Shown in pieces: positions 16,137-27,600 of a stretch of 64,000 nt of DNA. The position numbers and the translations under genes are program-made. Every line of letters starts with the position of its first letter. The stretch's first letter is position 1. The notes under the pieces were generated by a model that made no database searches, was not told the origin of the DNA, and saw only the letters and a list, made by a program, of their open reading frames with translations. The stretch is from assembly GCF_014652275.1 (NCBI RefSeq), contig NZ_BMYM01000002.1, positions 124,001-188,000 of the forward strand, in the 5' to 3' direction. The stretch comes from Parahalioglobus pacificus. GTDB taxonomy: Bacteria > Pseudomonadota > Gammaproteobacteria > Pseudomonadales > Halieaceae.

Positions 16137-16927
16137 ACTCTAGCGCATCCAACAAGCGGCGTTTCTCACTCTGGGCCGTACGACGCGAAACCCGACGGGG
16201 GCCTCGCTTCCTTTGCGTGGCTTCTCTAATCCTGGTGGCGCTGGCAGATTCGGCCGCTAATTCTGTGAGAGCTTCAGAATCAGTCGGCACCTCTTTACGC
16301 ATCGCGGTGTCTGCCAACTTTGCCGGCACCGCGGAGCGATTAATCCGCGATTTCGAACACGTATCCAACGTCGAGGCATCACTGAGCATTGCCTCCACTG
16401 GCGTACTGGTGACTCAGGCCAGCATGGGCGCGCCCTTTGACGTGTTATTGGCAGCCGATGTGGCTGGCCCGGCTCGGCTGGCACAGCACAATAGCGCAAC
16501 CGGCGCTCCCTTCTGCTATGCGCGCGGGAAACTAGCTCTGGTAGGCGGCCAACTCGCGGATTTGGCCGATAACCGCCATAGCGTCGCAATTGCTAATCCA
16601 ACAACCGCGCCCTATGGCCGCGCTGCTGTAGAGGTTTTAAGGCGGAGTGAGTTCAGTGGTGGTTCAGCCCGCAAACTGGTTCGCGGCAACAACGTGTTAC
16701 AGGCCTACCAATACTGGCAATCGGGTAACACCAGGTTGGCTCTTGTCGCTCTCTCGCTGGCACCAGAGGGGAGAGTCATACCGGCTGAGTGGCACCAATC
16801 ACTGCAGCAGGATGGGGTCATCCTTGGTCGCGCAGCCGCTAACCCCAATGCAGTAGAGTTTGTTAACTACCTGCGCTCAGACCCTGCTCAGTCGATTATT
16901 GCCGCTGCAGGCTACGATCCATGCTAA
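16133..16927 (+). CDS. modA: Molybdate ABC transporter, periplasmic binding protein
   Basis: 264 residues; the ATG overlaps the comF stop (ATGA), so translation is coupled. It has a long basic N-terminus and a hydrophobic signal segment (FLCVASLILVALADSA), so export is expected. ModA blocks: LRIAVSANFAGT, STGVLVTQASMGAPFDVLLAADV, the substrate strand NPTTAPYGRAAVEVL and the C-terminal VEFVNYLRSDPAQSIIAAAGY. It binds molybdate or tungstate in the periplasm for delivery to ModBC. No ModE-type palindrome was seen near it, and any promoter would have to lie upstream of or inside comF. Confidence 0.93.
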   Translation: MNSSASNKRRFSLWAVRRETRRGPRFLCVASLILVALADSAANSVRASESVGTSLRIAVSANFAGTAERLIRDFEHVSNVEASLSIASTGVLVTQASMGAPFDVLLAADVAGPARLAQHNSATGAPFCYARGKLALVGGQLADLADNRHSVAIANPTTAPYGRAAVEVLRRSEFSGGSARKLVRGNNVLQAYQYWQSGNTRLALVALSLAPEGRVIPAEWHQSLQQDGVILGRAAANPNAVEFVNYLRSDPAQSIIAAAGYDPC

Positions 16928-17604
16928 TGGGCGCCGAGTGGCAAGCCATTGCGCTCACCCTGAAGTTAGCCAGCGTGTCCACGGCACTATTGCTGCTCCT
17001 GGGTACGCCTTTGGCGTGGTGGTTATCAAGGCGCCAGGGCTCATTTGCAGCTGCGATTGAAGCGCTGGTTGCTCTGCCGCTGGTGCTGCCGCCAACGGTG
17101 CTCGGTTTTTATCTTCTGATTCTTCTCGCGCCCAACAGCGCTATCGGCAGCGCATGGCAGTCAATCACAGGCAGCCAGCTAGCCTTCAGCTTCGAGGCGC
17201 TTATTGTTGGATCAGTGCTGTATTCGCTGCCCTTCGTCGTCCAACCACTGCAACAGGCGTTCGCACGCGTTCCCCCAACACTGCTGGCCGCAGCGGACAC
17301 ATTAGGCGCAGCGCCCTGGGATCGATTCATTAGCATTGTGCTGCCCACTACCAGGCGCAGTTTTCTGGTGGCCGCGGCCCTGGGATTTGCCCACACTGTC
17401 GGCGAGTTTGGCGTTGTGCTGATGATCGGCGGCAATATCCCCGGGGAGACCCGAGTGCTATCGGTTGCACTGTACGATCAGGTGGAATCTCTGCAGTTCG
17501 CACAGGCTCATCAGCTGGCTGCAGGACTGCTGATCTTTTCAATGCTGACACTGTTTGCCCTTTACCGCAGTGAACCCAACGCTGGGTGGGCAATCAAGCG
17601 ATGA
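16921..17604 (+). CDS. modB: Molybdate ABC transporter, membrane permease
   Basis: 227 residues, five hydrophobic segments, and the EAA loop AADTLGAAPWDRFISIVLP that contacts the ATPase. FGVVLMIGGNIPGETRVLSVALYD is characteristic of ModB. It overlaps the end of modA by 7 bases and the start of modC by the ATGA arrangement, so the three subunits are made together. It forms the inner-membrane channel for molybdate. Confidence 0.95.
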   Translation: MLMGAEWQAIALTLKLASVSTALLLLLGTPLAWWLSRRQGSFAAAIEALVALPLVLPPTVLGFYLLILLAPNSAIGSAWQSITGSQLAFSFEALIVGSVLYSLPFVVQPLQQAFARVPPTLLAAADTLGAAPWDRFISIVLPTTRRSFLVAAALGFAHTVGEFGVVLMIGGNIPGETRVLSVALYDQVESLQFAQAHQLAAGLLIFSMLTLFALYRSEPNAGWAIKR

Positions 17605-18692
17605 GCTCACTCACCGTAAATCTGAAGTGTGAAGGTGCCCAGGGTTTCACCCTGAATTGTGCGCTGCAACTCCCGCTGCAGGGCGTAACGGGCGTCTTCG
17701 GCCCCAGCGGATGCGGCAAGACAACGCTGTTGCACTGCATCGCAGGACTGCGCGATCCCGCCCCTCATAGCGTCATCCACCATGGTGAGGATGTCTGGCT
17801 CGCCGGAGGCGTATCCGTACCCACATTCCAGCGAGGTGTGGGCCTGGTGTTCCAGGACGACCGCTTGTTTCCGCACCTTAATGTCAGTGGCAACCTGGAT
17901 TACGCCGTGAAACGCCGGCACAGCAAACCTCCTTATTCACGCGACACCGTCATAGACTGGTTGGGAATAGGCAAACTGCTGCTGCATGGGGTGAGTGAAC
18001 TGTCAGGCGGTCAACGCCAACGTGTTGCCATCGCGCGTGCGCTATTAAACGGGCCGAACATTCTTCTGCTGGACGAACCACTAGCCGGCTTGGACTACAA
18101 CGCCAAGCAAGACTGCCTGAAGCGCCTGACACTCATTGCGAAACAGACGAAGCTCCCGATGATCTATGTCAGTCACGAAATTCAAGAACTGAGTCATGTC
18201 GCTGACGATCTCGTGATAATGAGAGAGGGTGAGGTTACCGAGCACGGGCCCTTAATCGAGTTGGCCGGTAGCCTTGAGTCCAGCCTTGCTCGGGACAGCA
18301 ATGCGGCCGCCATTCTGCAAGCCTCGATCAGCGGACACCATTCGCAGTGGCATCTCACAGAGCTTTCCATTGCTAACCAGTCACTGTGGGTCAATGCGCT
18401 GCCCGATTCTCAAATCTCTCAGCTCCGACTTCGTATAGCGGCTCGCGATGTGAGCGTCACCCGATCGCGAGCCAGTGATTCCAGCATATTGAATAGCCTT
18501 GCTGTCACATTGACGGCCATGCAACCCTGCGGTCCAGGCCATATGTTGCTGCAGCTAACGCTGGGTGAGCAGTTCCTACTGGCGCGCATTACACGCAAAT
18601 CAGCAGACCAACTTGCGCTGCAGCCAGGCGATAAATTATTCGCACAGATAAAAAGTACCGCCCTGCTCAGCGATCAAGGGTACAACGAATGA
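17601..18692 (+). CDS. modC: Molybdate ABC transporter, ATPase
   Basis: 363 residues from the ATG at 17601, which overlaps the modB stop; a GTG at 17586 is also in frame but would sit inside modB. Walker A GPSGCGKTT, signature LSGGQRQRVAIARA, Walker B ILLLDEPLAGLD, then the switch His in VSHEIQE. Residues about 290-355 form a TOBE domain that in ModC binds molybdate and gives feedback on transport. It powers the ModAB importer. The next gene, srkA, overlaps by 4 bases. Confidence 0.95.
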   Translation: MSSLTVNLKCEGAQGFTLNCALQLPLQGVTGVFGPSGCGKTTLLHCIAGLRDPAPHSVIHHGEDVWLAGGVSVPTFQRGVGLVFQDDRLFPHLNVSGNLDYAVKRRHSKPPYSRDTVIDWLGIGKLLLHGVSELSGGQRQRVAIARALLNGPNILLLDEPLAGLDYNAKQDCLKRLTLIAKQTKLPMIYVSHEIQELSHVADDLVIMREGEVTEHGPLIELAGSLESSLARDSNAAAILQASISGHHSQWHLTELSIANQSLWVNALPDSQISQLRLRIAARDVSVTRSRASDSSILNSLAVTLTAMQPCGPGHMLLQLTLGEQFLLARITRKSADQLALQPGDKLFAQIKSTALLSDQGYNE

Positions 18693-19669
18693 GCACCCAC
18701 CCTTACGACGCATTATCGCCAGACCTGGTATTGGCCGCGGTGGAGTCAACCGGGCGGTTGAGCGATATGCGGATGCTGGCTTTGAACAGCTACGAAAACA
18801 GGGTGTATCAGGTGGGCATAGAAGATTCCGCGCCCATCATCGCCAAGTTCTACCGCCCCCAGCGATGGAGCGATGCTCAGATCCTTGAGGAGCATGCCTT
18901 CAGCCTCGAACTGGTAGATGCCGGCATTTCTGTCATCGCGCCCATGTGCAATCCGGACGGCACCACGCTCAATGAGTTCGAGGGTTTTCGTTTCGCCTTA
19001 TTTGAACGACGGGGCGGCTATCCCCCCGAGCTGGATAACCTGGACAACATGCTGGTCTTGGGTCGAACACTGGGCCGCATTCACGCGGTGGGTAAAGCGT
19101 CTTCGTTTCACCATCGCCAATCACTGAGTCTCAATCGCATGCTCAGCGAAAACCGAGTGTATCTACTGGAGCACTTCCTCCCGCCGGGCCTCCAAACCGC
19201 TTACGATACGCTCACCGCCGATCTGGAATCACGTTGCCAGCCCATTTTTGAAGAGATCGTCGCCGAAGACCTCATCCGCGTGCATGGTGATTGTCACGTC
19301 GGCAACATCCTCTGGCGCGATGATGTGGCCCACTTCGTGGATTTGGACGACTGTTGCAGCGCACCCGCCATTCAAGATCTCTGGATGTTCCTCAACGGAG
19401 AGCACCATGAACGGCAGTTGCAACTGAGCGAACTGGTGGAGGGCTACGAGGAGTTCAGCGACTTTGACCCCAGGCAGCTTCGCTGGGTGGAGCTTTTGAG
19501 AACACTGCGTTTGGTGAACTACGCAGGCTGGCTCGCCAGACGTTGGGAAGACCCTGCTTTCCCTCGCAGCTTCCCGTGGTTCAACACTGAGCGGTACTGG
19601 GCGGATCACATACTGGAGTTGCGTGAGCAATTGGCCGCCCTGGACGAAGCGCCGTTACAGCTCCTTTAA
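18689..19669 (+). CDS. srkA: Stress response kinase A (YihE/RdoA-type Ser/Thr kinase)
   Basis: 326 residues, full length. Aminoglycoside-phosphotransferase-like kinase fold with the ATP-site lysine segment IIAKFYRPQRWS, the catalytic loop VHGDCHVGNILW and the metal-binding HFVDLDDC. SrkA in E. coli phosphorylates proteins and protects against programmed death after envelope stress. Here it is the last gene of the comF-modABC run and overlaps modC by ATGA, an unusual placement, since YihE is normally next to dsbA. Convergent with an acetyltransferase gene, 25 bases away. Confidence 0.92.
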   Translation: MSTHPYDALSPDLVLAAVESTGRLSDMRMLALNSYENRVYQVGIEDSAPIIAKFYRPQRWSDAQILEEHAFSLELVDAGISVIAPMCNPDGTTLNEFEGFRFALFERRGGYPPELDNLDNMLVLGRTLGRIHAVGKASSFHHRQSLSLNRMLSENRVYLLEHFLPPGLQTAYDTLTADLESRCQPIFEEIVAEDLIRVHGDCHVGNILWRDDVAHFVDLDDCCSAPAIQDLWMFLNGEHHERQLQLSELVEGYEEFSDFDPRQLRWVELLRTLRLVNYAGWLARRWEDPAFPRSFPWFNTERYWADHILELREQLAALDEAPLQLL

Positions 19670-19694
19670 ATACCTCGGTCGTGCACAAAGCGAA

Positions 19695-20483
19695 CTAGCG
19701 AGGACGGGATCGGGGGTAGACAATGCCCAGCAGCCAGCGCCAATAACTGTTACCGACAAGCACCTGCTTGTCCACCTCATCAAAGAAGCGCTCCAAGCCT
19801 GCAGGGTCCGCGTAATAATCCATACGCGTGGTAAAGCCCTTCTCGGGGTCTAACTCTTTCACGACTTTTGCTGGGTTACCTGCGACCACGACATTTGGCG
19901 GTACATCGCGAGTGACTACAGCGCGCGCCGCCACCACACTGTTCTCACCGATGGTTACGCCTTTCAGCACGGTGGCATGATCTCCCAGCCAGACGTTCTT
20001 GCCGATGTGAACGGGCCGCGGCTCTTCGTCGCGCTTGGTGCGATCGTAAATCGTGTGCCAGTCGGAGTCGGTCACATACACCCCGTTTGCCATCATCGTG
20101 CCATCACCCACAGTGATCTCGTCACTGGCGCTGACTCGCGTGCCCGGACTCATAAGCACGCAGTCACCGATGGTGATCTTACCTGCGCCTGCCTCACGCC
20201 CCCAGACACCCACCTCAACACGATGCATGGGCTCACCAATAGCGGTGAACGAGCGACCAATACGGATATTGGGTCCGGAGATGTGCACGTACCAGGGTTT
20301 CATCACCGAATCATAAGGCCCCATGTACTCGCACTCAGGCCGCAGAAAGTAATCGGTATACCAGCGACGGAAAGCCAGATACGCTTTTTTTACTCGGTAA
20401 GGTCTGAGGTCGTCACGCATGAACAGAATGCTGTGGAGCCATGTTAGTGGGGGCAGTATCATCGCAGGCGTAAACGGCAACAT
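19695..20483 (-). CDS. Left-handed beta-helix acyltransferase (hexapeptide repeat)
   Basis: About 262 residues from the ATG at 20481-20483. The open frame extends to 20546, but that part overlaps the divergent gene's leader. The middle carries hexapeptide repeats (ITIGDCVLMSPGTRVSA, ITVGDGTMMANGVYV) and the acetyltransferase end block NVWLGDHATVLKGVTIGENSVVAARAVVTRDVPPNVVVAGNPAK, split here by context. The fold uses acetyl-CoA or acyl-CoA to modify sugars or small molecules. The first 60 residues contain a hydrophobic stretch and basic residues, so membrane association is possible. Acceptor unknown; no sugar genes are nearby. Confidence 0.85.
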   Translation of the reverse strand: MLPFTPAMILPPLTWLHSILFMRDDLRPYRVKKAYLAFRRWYTDYFLRPECEYMGPYDSVMKPWYVHISGPNIRIGRSFTAIGEPMHRVEVGVWGREAGAGKITIGDCVLMSPGTRVSASDEITVGDGTMMANGVYVTDSDWHTIYDRTKRDEEPRPVHIGKNVWLGDHATVLKGVTIGENSVVAARAVVTRDVPPNVVVAGNPAKVVKELDPEKGFTTRMDYYADPAGLERFFDEVDKQVLVGNSYWRWLLGIVYPRSRPR

Positions 20484-20537
20484 CAAACCCACAGCTGCCT
20501 CGCAACGAGAAACTTGGCCAGCGTTCACGGACAGTCC

Positions 20538-21215
20538 ATGCAGCAACCTTCACGCAGCATCAGTAGCAGCCAAGTAGGTATACACCCCAAGCTGGCCTCC
20601 CTGGTAAAACGGCATCAGCACAGCGAGTGGCGCGAGCCGCTGGCGCCGCATAATCAGCTCGCGATCGCTGCACTGGAGGAGTGGCTGGCAAAAGGCAGCG
20701 GGGCGCTAATTGTGGACTCTTTCTGCGGCACCGGTCAGAGCACAGCTGCGCTGGCGGCGATGTATCCCGACAGAAGAGTATTGGGCATCGACAAATCTGC
20801 CCACCGGCTTGCCCGTCACGGCGAGCAGAGCACCGACAATTACCTATTATTACAAGCGGACTGCGAGCCGCTTTGGGCCTGGATGAACGCCCGGCAAATA
20901 CAAGTGGAGGCCCACTACCTGCTCTACCCAAATCCCTGGCCCAAACCCTCTCAGCTCAAGCGTCGAATCCATGGCCATCCCGCGTTCCCGCTATTACTGG
21001 CAATGGGAGGCAGGGTGGAGCTGCGCTCCAACTGGCAGATATATGTCGAAGAGTTTGGGCTGGCGATGGGACTGAGCGGGCGTTTGGGCGTTGTTAAAGA
21101 ATACCAACCCACTGAACCACTCACGCTGTTTGAACGAAAGTATCAGGACAGCGGTCACACACTGTGGTTATTCACCGCATCGCGGCCATGTGACGGCAAT
21201 CAAATGATGGTCTAA
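20538..21215 (+). CDS. TrmB-like SAM-dependent methyltransferase
   Basis: About 225 residues from the ATG at 20538. Class I methyltransferase motifs VDSFCGTGQST and VLGIDKSAHRLAR, then HYLLYPNPWPKPSQLKRRIHGHP, the hallmark of the tRNA (guanine-N7)-methyltransferase family, where PDPW is replaced by PNPW. ELRSNWQIYVEEF continues the match. It may methylate G46 of tRNA as TrmB does, or be a paralogue with another target; the genome's other copies are outside view. Divergent from the acyltransferase by 54 bases and 27 bases before cysE. Confidence 0.82.
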   Translation: MQQPSRSISSSQVGIHPKLASLVKRHQHSEWREPLAPHNQLAIAALEEWLAKGSGALIVDSFCGTGQSTAALAAMYPDRRVLGIDKSAHRLARHGEQSTDNYLLLQADCEPLWAWMNARQIQVEAHYLLYPNPWPKPSQLKRRIHGHPAFPLLLAMGGRVELRSNWQIYVEEFGLAMGLSGRLGVVKEYQPTEPLTLFERKYQDSGHTLWLFTASRPCDGNQMMV

Positions 21216-21242
21216 AGTGCCTAACCCGTGAGAGGCAGGCTT

Positions 21243-22073
21243 ATGTCACCCAAGAAAGCAGATCCGATCTGGGATCGTATCCATGCAGAAACTGAACGAC
21301 ATGTTCAGCGCGAGCCTGTGCTCGCCAGCTTCCTGCATGCGACCATACTCAACCATCGCAAACTGGAGCGGGCGCTGAGCTTTCACCTCGCGAATCAGTT
21401 GGACAGCCCAACGGCGTCCGCGCTGCTGCTCCGGGATGTGTTCCTAGAGGCCTTTAAGGCAGACAGCAGCATCCTGGATTCGGTGCGAACAGATCTGAAT
21501 GCCGTGCTTGAACGCGATTCAGCCTGCCACGAGATCTATATCCCGTTCCTGTATTTCAAAGGCTTTCACGCACTGGAGACCCAGCGCGTGGCGCATTGGT
21601 TGTGGCATCAGGGTAGAGAATCACTGGCCTTGTTTTTCCAAAACCGCATGTCGGTGGTCTACGGCGTCGATATCCACCCGGCTGCCAAGTTAGGCCGCGG
21701 CATTATGTTGGACCACGCCACCGGGCTGGTGATTGGGCAAACTGCGGTGGTGGGGGACAACGTCTCCATCTTGCAGTCGGTAACGCTTGGCGGAACCGGC
21801 AAAGACGAAGGCGACCGCCACCCCAAGATTGGCAACGGCGTCTTGATCAGTGCCGGTGCCAAGATTCTTGGCAATATTCGCGTGGGCGAAGGTGCAAAAG
21901 TTGGCGCCGGCAGCGTGGTATTGGATGAGGTGCCGCCGCATACGACCGTTGCAGGTGTGCCTGCCAAAGTCGTGGGCAAGCCCACAACCCAGCAACCTGC
22001 GCTGGAAATGGACCATGCGTTCCGTGGCGATGAAGACTGCGCCCTACCCTGTGCGGATCAAGAGCGCGCCTGA
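21243..22073 (+). CDS. cysE: Serine O-acetyltransferase
   Basis: 276 residues from the ATG at 21243 with a GAGAGGCAGG ribosome-binding region. The N-terminal helical SATase domain (IWDRIHAETERHVQREP) is followed by a left-handed beta-helix: VDIHPAAKLGRGIMLDHATGLVIGQ, split by TAVVGDNVSILQSVTLGGTGK, and HPKIGNGVLISAGAKILG. H in LDHATG is the catalytic region. Makes O-acetylserine for cysteine synthesis. The tail after AKVVGKP is about 25 residues and lacks the usual ...GI end used to bind and be inhibited with CysK; it ends in an acidic, cysteine-bearing segment instead. Confidence 0.94.
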   Translation: MSPKKADPIWDRIHAETERHVQREPVLASFLHATILNHRKLERALSFHLANQLDSPTASALLLRDVFLEAFKADSSILDSVRTDLNAVLERDSACHEIYIPFLYFKGFHALETQRVAHWLWHQGRESLALFFQNRMSVVYGVDIHPAAKLGRGIMLDHATGLVIGQTAVVGDNVSILQSVTLGGTGKDEGDRHPKIGNGVLISAGAKILGNIRVGEGAKVGAGSVVLDEVPPHTTVAGVPAKVVGKPTTQQPALEMDHAFRGDEDCALPCADQERA

Positions 22074-22127
22074 TTAAGCCGGCAATACCCTTAAGTGGCT
22101 AAGGCGTGCACTGTTCGGCGCGCGGGT

Positions 22128-23195
22128 TCAGCTTGCGTGGTACTGCGGCGACAGTTCCTGCACCGCGTCAACAAATGCGGTGACGTGGTCAGGATTCACA
22201 CCGGGAGTGATACCGTGTCCAAGATTAAACACGTGCCCACTGCCATGTCCGAAGCCTGCCAGTATGGTACCTACCTCCTCGCGAATACGTTGCGGTGAGG
22301 CAAACAACATCATTGGGTCCATGTTGCCCTGCAGTGCCACACGCTCACCCACCAGTGAGCGTGCCGTGCCAATGTCGGTGGTCCAGTCGATGCCCACGGC
22401 CTGCGCACCGCAGTCGGCAATGGCGTTCAACCACTGGCCGCCACCTTTAGTAAACACAATAACGGGAACCCGGCGTCCGTCTGCCTCGGTGGGCAGGCGG
22501 GAGATAATGCGCTGCATATACTTCAGCGAGTACTCCCGGTAAGCACCGGCACTGAGGGCTCCGCCCCAGGTATCGAATATCTGAAGCGCCTGGGCACCCG
22601 CATCAACCTGCGCGCACAGGTAATCAGCTACCGCATCCGCCAACAGCGATAGCAATGCATGCATCAGTTCCGGCTGGTCGTATGCCATGGTTTTGACGCG
22701 AGCGAAGTCTTTGGAAGACCTGCCCTCTACCATGTATGTGGCCAAGGTCCAGGGACTTCCTGTGAAGCCGATTAGAGGCACGGAACCGTTTAATTCGCGG
22801 CGAATGGTGCGCACTGCGTTCATCACATAGCCGAGGTCATCCTCGGCGCGAATACTGTTTAGTGCCGCCAGATCAGCTTCACTGCGAACAGTCTTGTGAA
22901 AACGCGGACCTTCACCTTCCTCAAAATACAGCCCCAAACCCAGTGCATCGGGAATGGTGAGGATATCGGAGAACAGTATTGCCGCGTCCATGGGGTAGCG
23001 GCGCAGCGGTTGCAGGGTCACCTCGCAGGCCAGCTCTGCGTTCTTGCACAGGTCCATGAAGGAGCCTGCCTGCTGCCGGGTAGCGCGGTACTCAGGCAGA
23101 TAGCGGCCCGCCTGACGCATCATCCAGATCGGCGTGCGGTCGACAGGCTGTCGCAGCAGAGCCCGCAAGAAACGGTCATTCTTCAGTTCAGTCAT
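22128..23195 (-). CDS. hemE: Uroporphyrinogen decarboxylase
   Basis: 355 residues. Decarboxylates the four acetate side chains of uroporphyrinogen III to coproporphyrinogen III in haem (and bacteriochlorophyll) synthesis. Both family signatures are present: [20 protein letters not shown] near the N-terminus, and the [17 protein letters not shown] strand. [15 protein letters not shown] closes the protein. It starts 6 bases after gltD stops, so it is the last gene of a gltB-gltD-hemE unit on the minus strand, an arrangement also found in Pseudomonas. Confidence 0.97.
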   Translation of the reverse strand: MTELKNDRFLRALLRQPVDRTPIWMMRQAGRYLPEYRATRQQAGSFMDLCKNAELACEVTLQPLRRYPMDAAILFSDILTIPDALGLGLYFEEGEGPRFHKTVRSEADLAALNSIRAEDDLGYVMNAVRTIRRELNGSVPLIGFTGSPWTLATYMVEGRSSKDFARVKTMAYDQPELMHALLSLLADAVADYLCAQVDAGAQALQIFDTWGGALSAGAYREYSLKYMQRIISRLPTEADGRRVPVIVFTKGGGQWLNAIADCGAQAVGIDWTTDIGTARSLVGERVALQGNMDPMMLFASPQRIREEVGTILAGFGHGSGHVFNLGHGITPGVNPDHVTAFVDAVQELSPQYHAS

Positions 23196-23201
23196 ACTGT
23201 T

Positions 23202-24632
<1,431 letters not shown>

Positions 24633-24643
24633 CTACCCGTTGC

Positions 24644-27600
24644 CTAGTCAGTGTTGCGCAAGCGCGACAGCAGTTGATCGAACTCGGCAGCTTTGGGTTT
24701 CACCAACCAGAACTTGCCGATGTAATCTTCGAAATTCTCCAGCAGGTATGCGCCCCACTGGGAACCGGTTTCTTCCACGAACTCCCGGATGTTTCCGCGC
24801 AGATGGGAGCGATAAGCCTCCATGTACTCTGCGCTGACACGGTGAATCTCAACCAGCTCGCTGTTGTAGCGATCGATAAAGCCACGGTCCTGATCCAGCA
24901 CGTAAGCAAAACCACCGGTCATGCCTGCGCCAAAGTTCACACCGGTAGGGCCCAGTACGGTGACTGTGCCGCCAGTCATGTATTCACAGCAATGATCGCC
25001 TGCGCCTTCAATCACGGCGTGGGCACCGCTGTTCCGCACGGCAAAACGCTCACCGGCTATGCCTGCGGCAAACAGCTTGCCGCCGGTTGCGCCGTACAAA
25101 CAGGTGTTACCGATAATGGCCGTTTCCTGAGACGCATATTCACTGTCCGCCGGCGGATAAATCACGAGCTTACCGCCGGCCATACCCTTGCCCACGTAGT
25201 CATTGGAGTCACCCTCCAGGTACATGTGCAAGCCTCCGGCGTTCCACACACCGAAGCTCTGGCCAGCGGTGCCCTTTAGTCGCAGCACCAGCGGTGATTT
25301 GTCCATGCCGGTATTGCCGTGCCGGCGGGCTATCTCGCCGGATAAGCGCGCACCAATTGAGCGGTCGCAGTTCGTTACGTCAAAGGCGAACTCACCGCCG
25401 CTGGCGGCCTCGATCGCCGGCAGCGTGGCGGCGACCATTTCTTCGGCCTTTTCGCCCTTATCGAATGGATCATTAGAGGAAACCTGGCAGAACTCGGGCT
25501 GGTCAGCCATTTCAGGATGCTTGTAGAGAATCGGCGCCAGGTCCAATTGCTGCTGCTTGTCGGTTGCCCCGGGTAGGCGCTGCAAGAGATCAGTGCGGCC
25601 GATCAATTCCTCCAGCGAACGCACACCCAGGCGCGCCAGCCATTCACGGGTCTCTTCCGCGACAAACGTGAAGAAGTTTACGACCATGTCGACCGTACCG
25701 TTGAAGTGATCGTCTCGTAGCGCCTGATTTTGCGTGGCTACGCCTGTGGCGCAGTTATTCAGGTGGCAGATACGCAGATACTTACAACCCAGGGCGACCA
25801 TGGGCGCTGTGCCAAAGCCGAAGCTCTCGGCGCCCAGAATCGCCGCTTTGATGACATCCAGGCCGGTTTTCAAACCACCGTCAGCCTGCAGCCGAATCGC
25901 GCCGCGCAAGCTGTTGCCGCGCAAGGTTTGCTGCACCTCTGCCAGGCCCAGTTCCCAGGGGGAACCCGCGTAGCGAATTGAGGTCAGTGGACTGGCAGCC
26001 GTACCGCCGTCGTAGCCAGAAATCGTAATCAGGTCGGCGTACGCCTTGGCGACACCGGCGGCAATAGTGCCCACGCCAGGCTCAGACACCAGCTTCACGG
26101 AGACAAGCGCCTGTGGATTAACCTGCTTTAAATCGAAGATGAGCTGAGCCAGATCTTCGATAGAGTAAATATCATGGTGCGGCGGCGGTGAAATCAAAGT
26201 GACGCCGGGCACTGAGTATCGCAGCTCGGCAATCAGCTCATTGACCTTCCCACCGGGCAACTGGCCGCCTTCGCCGGGCTTGGCACCCTGGGCAACCTTG
26301 ATCTGGAGAACCTCTGCATTCACCAAATAGTGCGGCGTCACACCAAAACGGCCCGAGGCAATCTGCTTGATCTTTGAGACTCGCTCGGTGCCGAACCGGC
26401 GTGGATCTTCACCACCTTCACCCGAGTTGGAGCGCGCGCCCACGCGGTTCATCGCCGCAGCAAGGGCCTCATGCGCTTCCGGGCTCAGGGCGCCGAGGGA
26501 CATTCCGGCGGAATCGAAGCGACGCATGATCGCCTCTACCGGCTCTACCTCGTCCAACGCACCGGGCTGCTCTGCCTCTACGGGCATTAACAGATCCCTG
26601 AGCGCGGCAGCGGGCCGATCGTTAACCAGCTTTGCGTACTGCCTGTAGACCGCGGTGTCGCCACTGGCGACAGCTTGCTGCAGAGTCATCACGACGTCGG
26701 GGTTGAATGCGTGGTACTCCTGGCCGTGCACGTACTTGAGCAAACCGCCCTGGGTCAGGGGCTTGCGCAGTGACCAGGCCGTACGCGCCAATTTCTGCTG
26801 ATCGCGCTCCAACTCGGTAAAGCCCGCACCCTGTATGCGCGAGGCCACGCCGCGGAAGGCCAGGTCTACCACATCGGTAGCAAGGCCCACAGCCTCAAAC
26901 AATTGCGCGCCACGGTAAGAGCTCACCGCTGAAATGCCCATCTTGGACATGATCTTCAGCAGCCCCTTGTTGACGCCTTTACGATAGTTTTTGTAGCAGG
27001 CACTGGGCTCGCCCAGTAGCTCACCGCTGCGGATCAAATCTTCCAGTACACTGTAGGCCAGATACGGATAAACCGCCGTGGCACCAAAGCCCAGCAAACA
27101 GGCGATCTGGTGAGAATCTCTCGCGCTGGCAGTTTCTATCACCAAGTTCGCGTCGCAGCGAAGCCCCTGGGCAATCAGATGATGGTGCACTGCCCCGGTT
27201 GCCAACAGGGAATGGATCGGCAGGCGTTCGGGTGTGATACCGCGGTCCGACAGCACCAAAATAGTGGCACCTTCGCGCACAGCCTGTGCAGCACTTTCCG
27301 CGGTGGCTTGCACTGCGCTCTTAAGATCGGTCTCTGCCGGGTTATAGCTGGCGTCGATGTCGCGAACCTTAAAGCCAGGACGCTCCATGCGCAGCAACGT
27401 GTTGAACTTGCCCTGGGACAGCACCGGTGAGGTGAGGATCACACGATCTGCGTGCTCCGGCCCCTCATGAAACAGGTTTTTCTCTCCCCCAAGGTCCGTC
27501 TCCAATGACATGACGATGGTTTCGCGCAGCGGGTCTATCGGCGGGTTGGTGACCTGGGCAAATTTTTGCCGAAAATAGTCGTACAGGGAGCGTTCATGGC

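Noticed and set aside
16133-16260. Twin-arginine signal in ModA
   Set aside because: Arg pairs occur (RRETRRG) but no S/T-RRxFLK pattern; an ordinary long Sec signal fits better.
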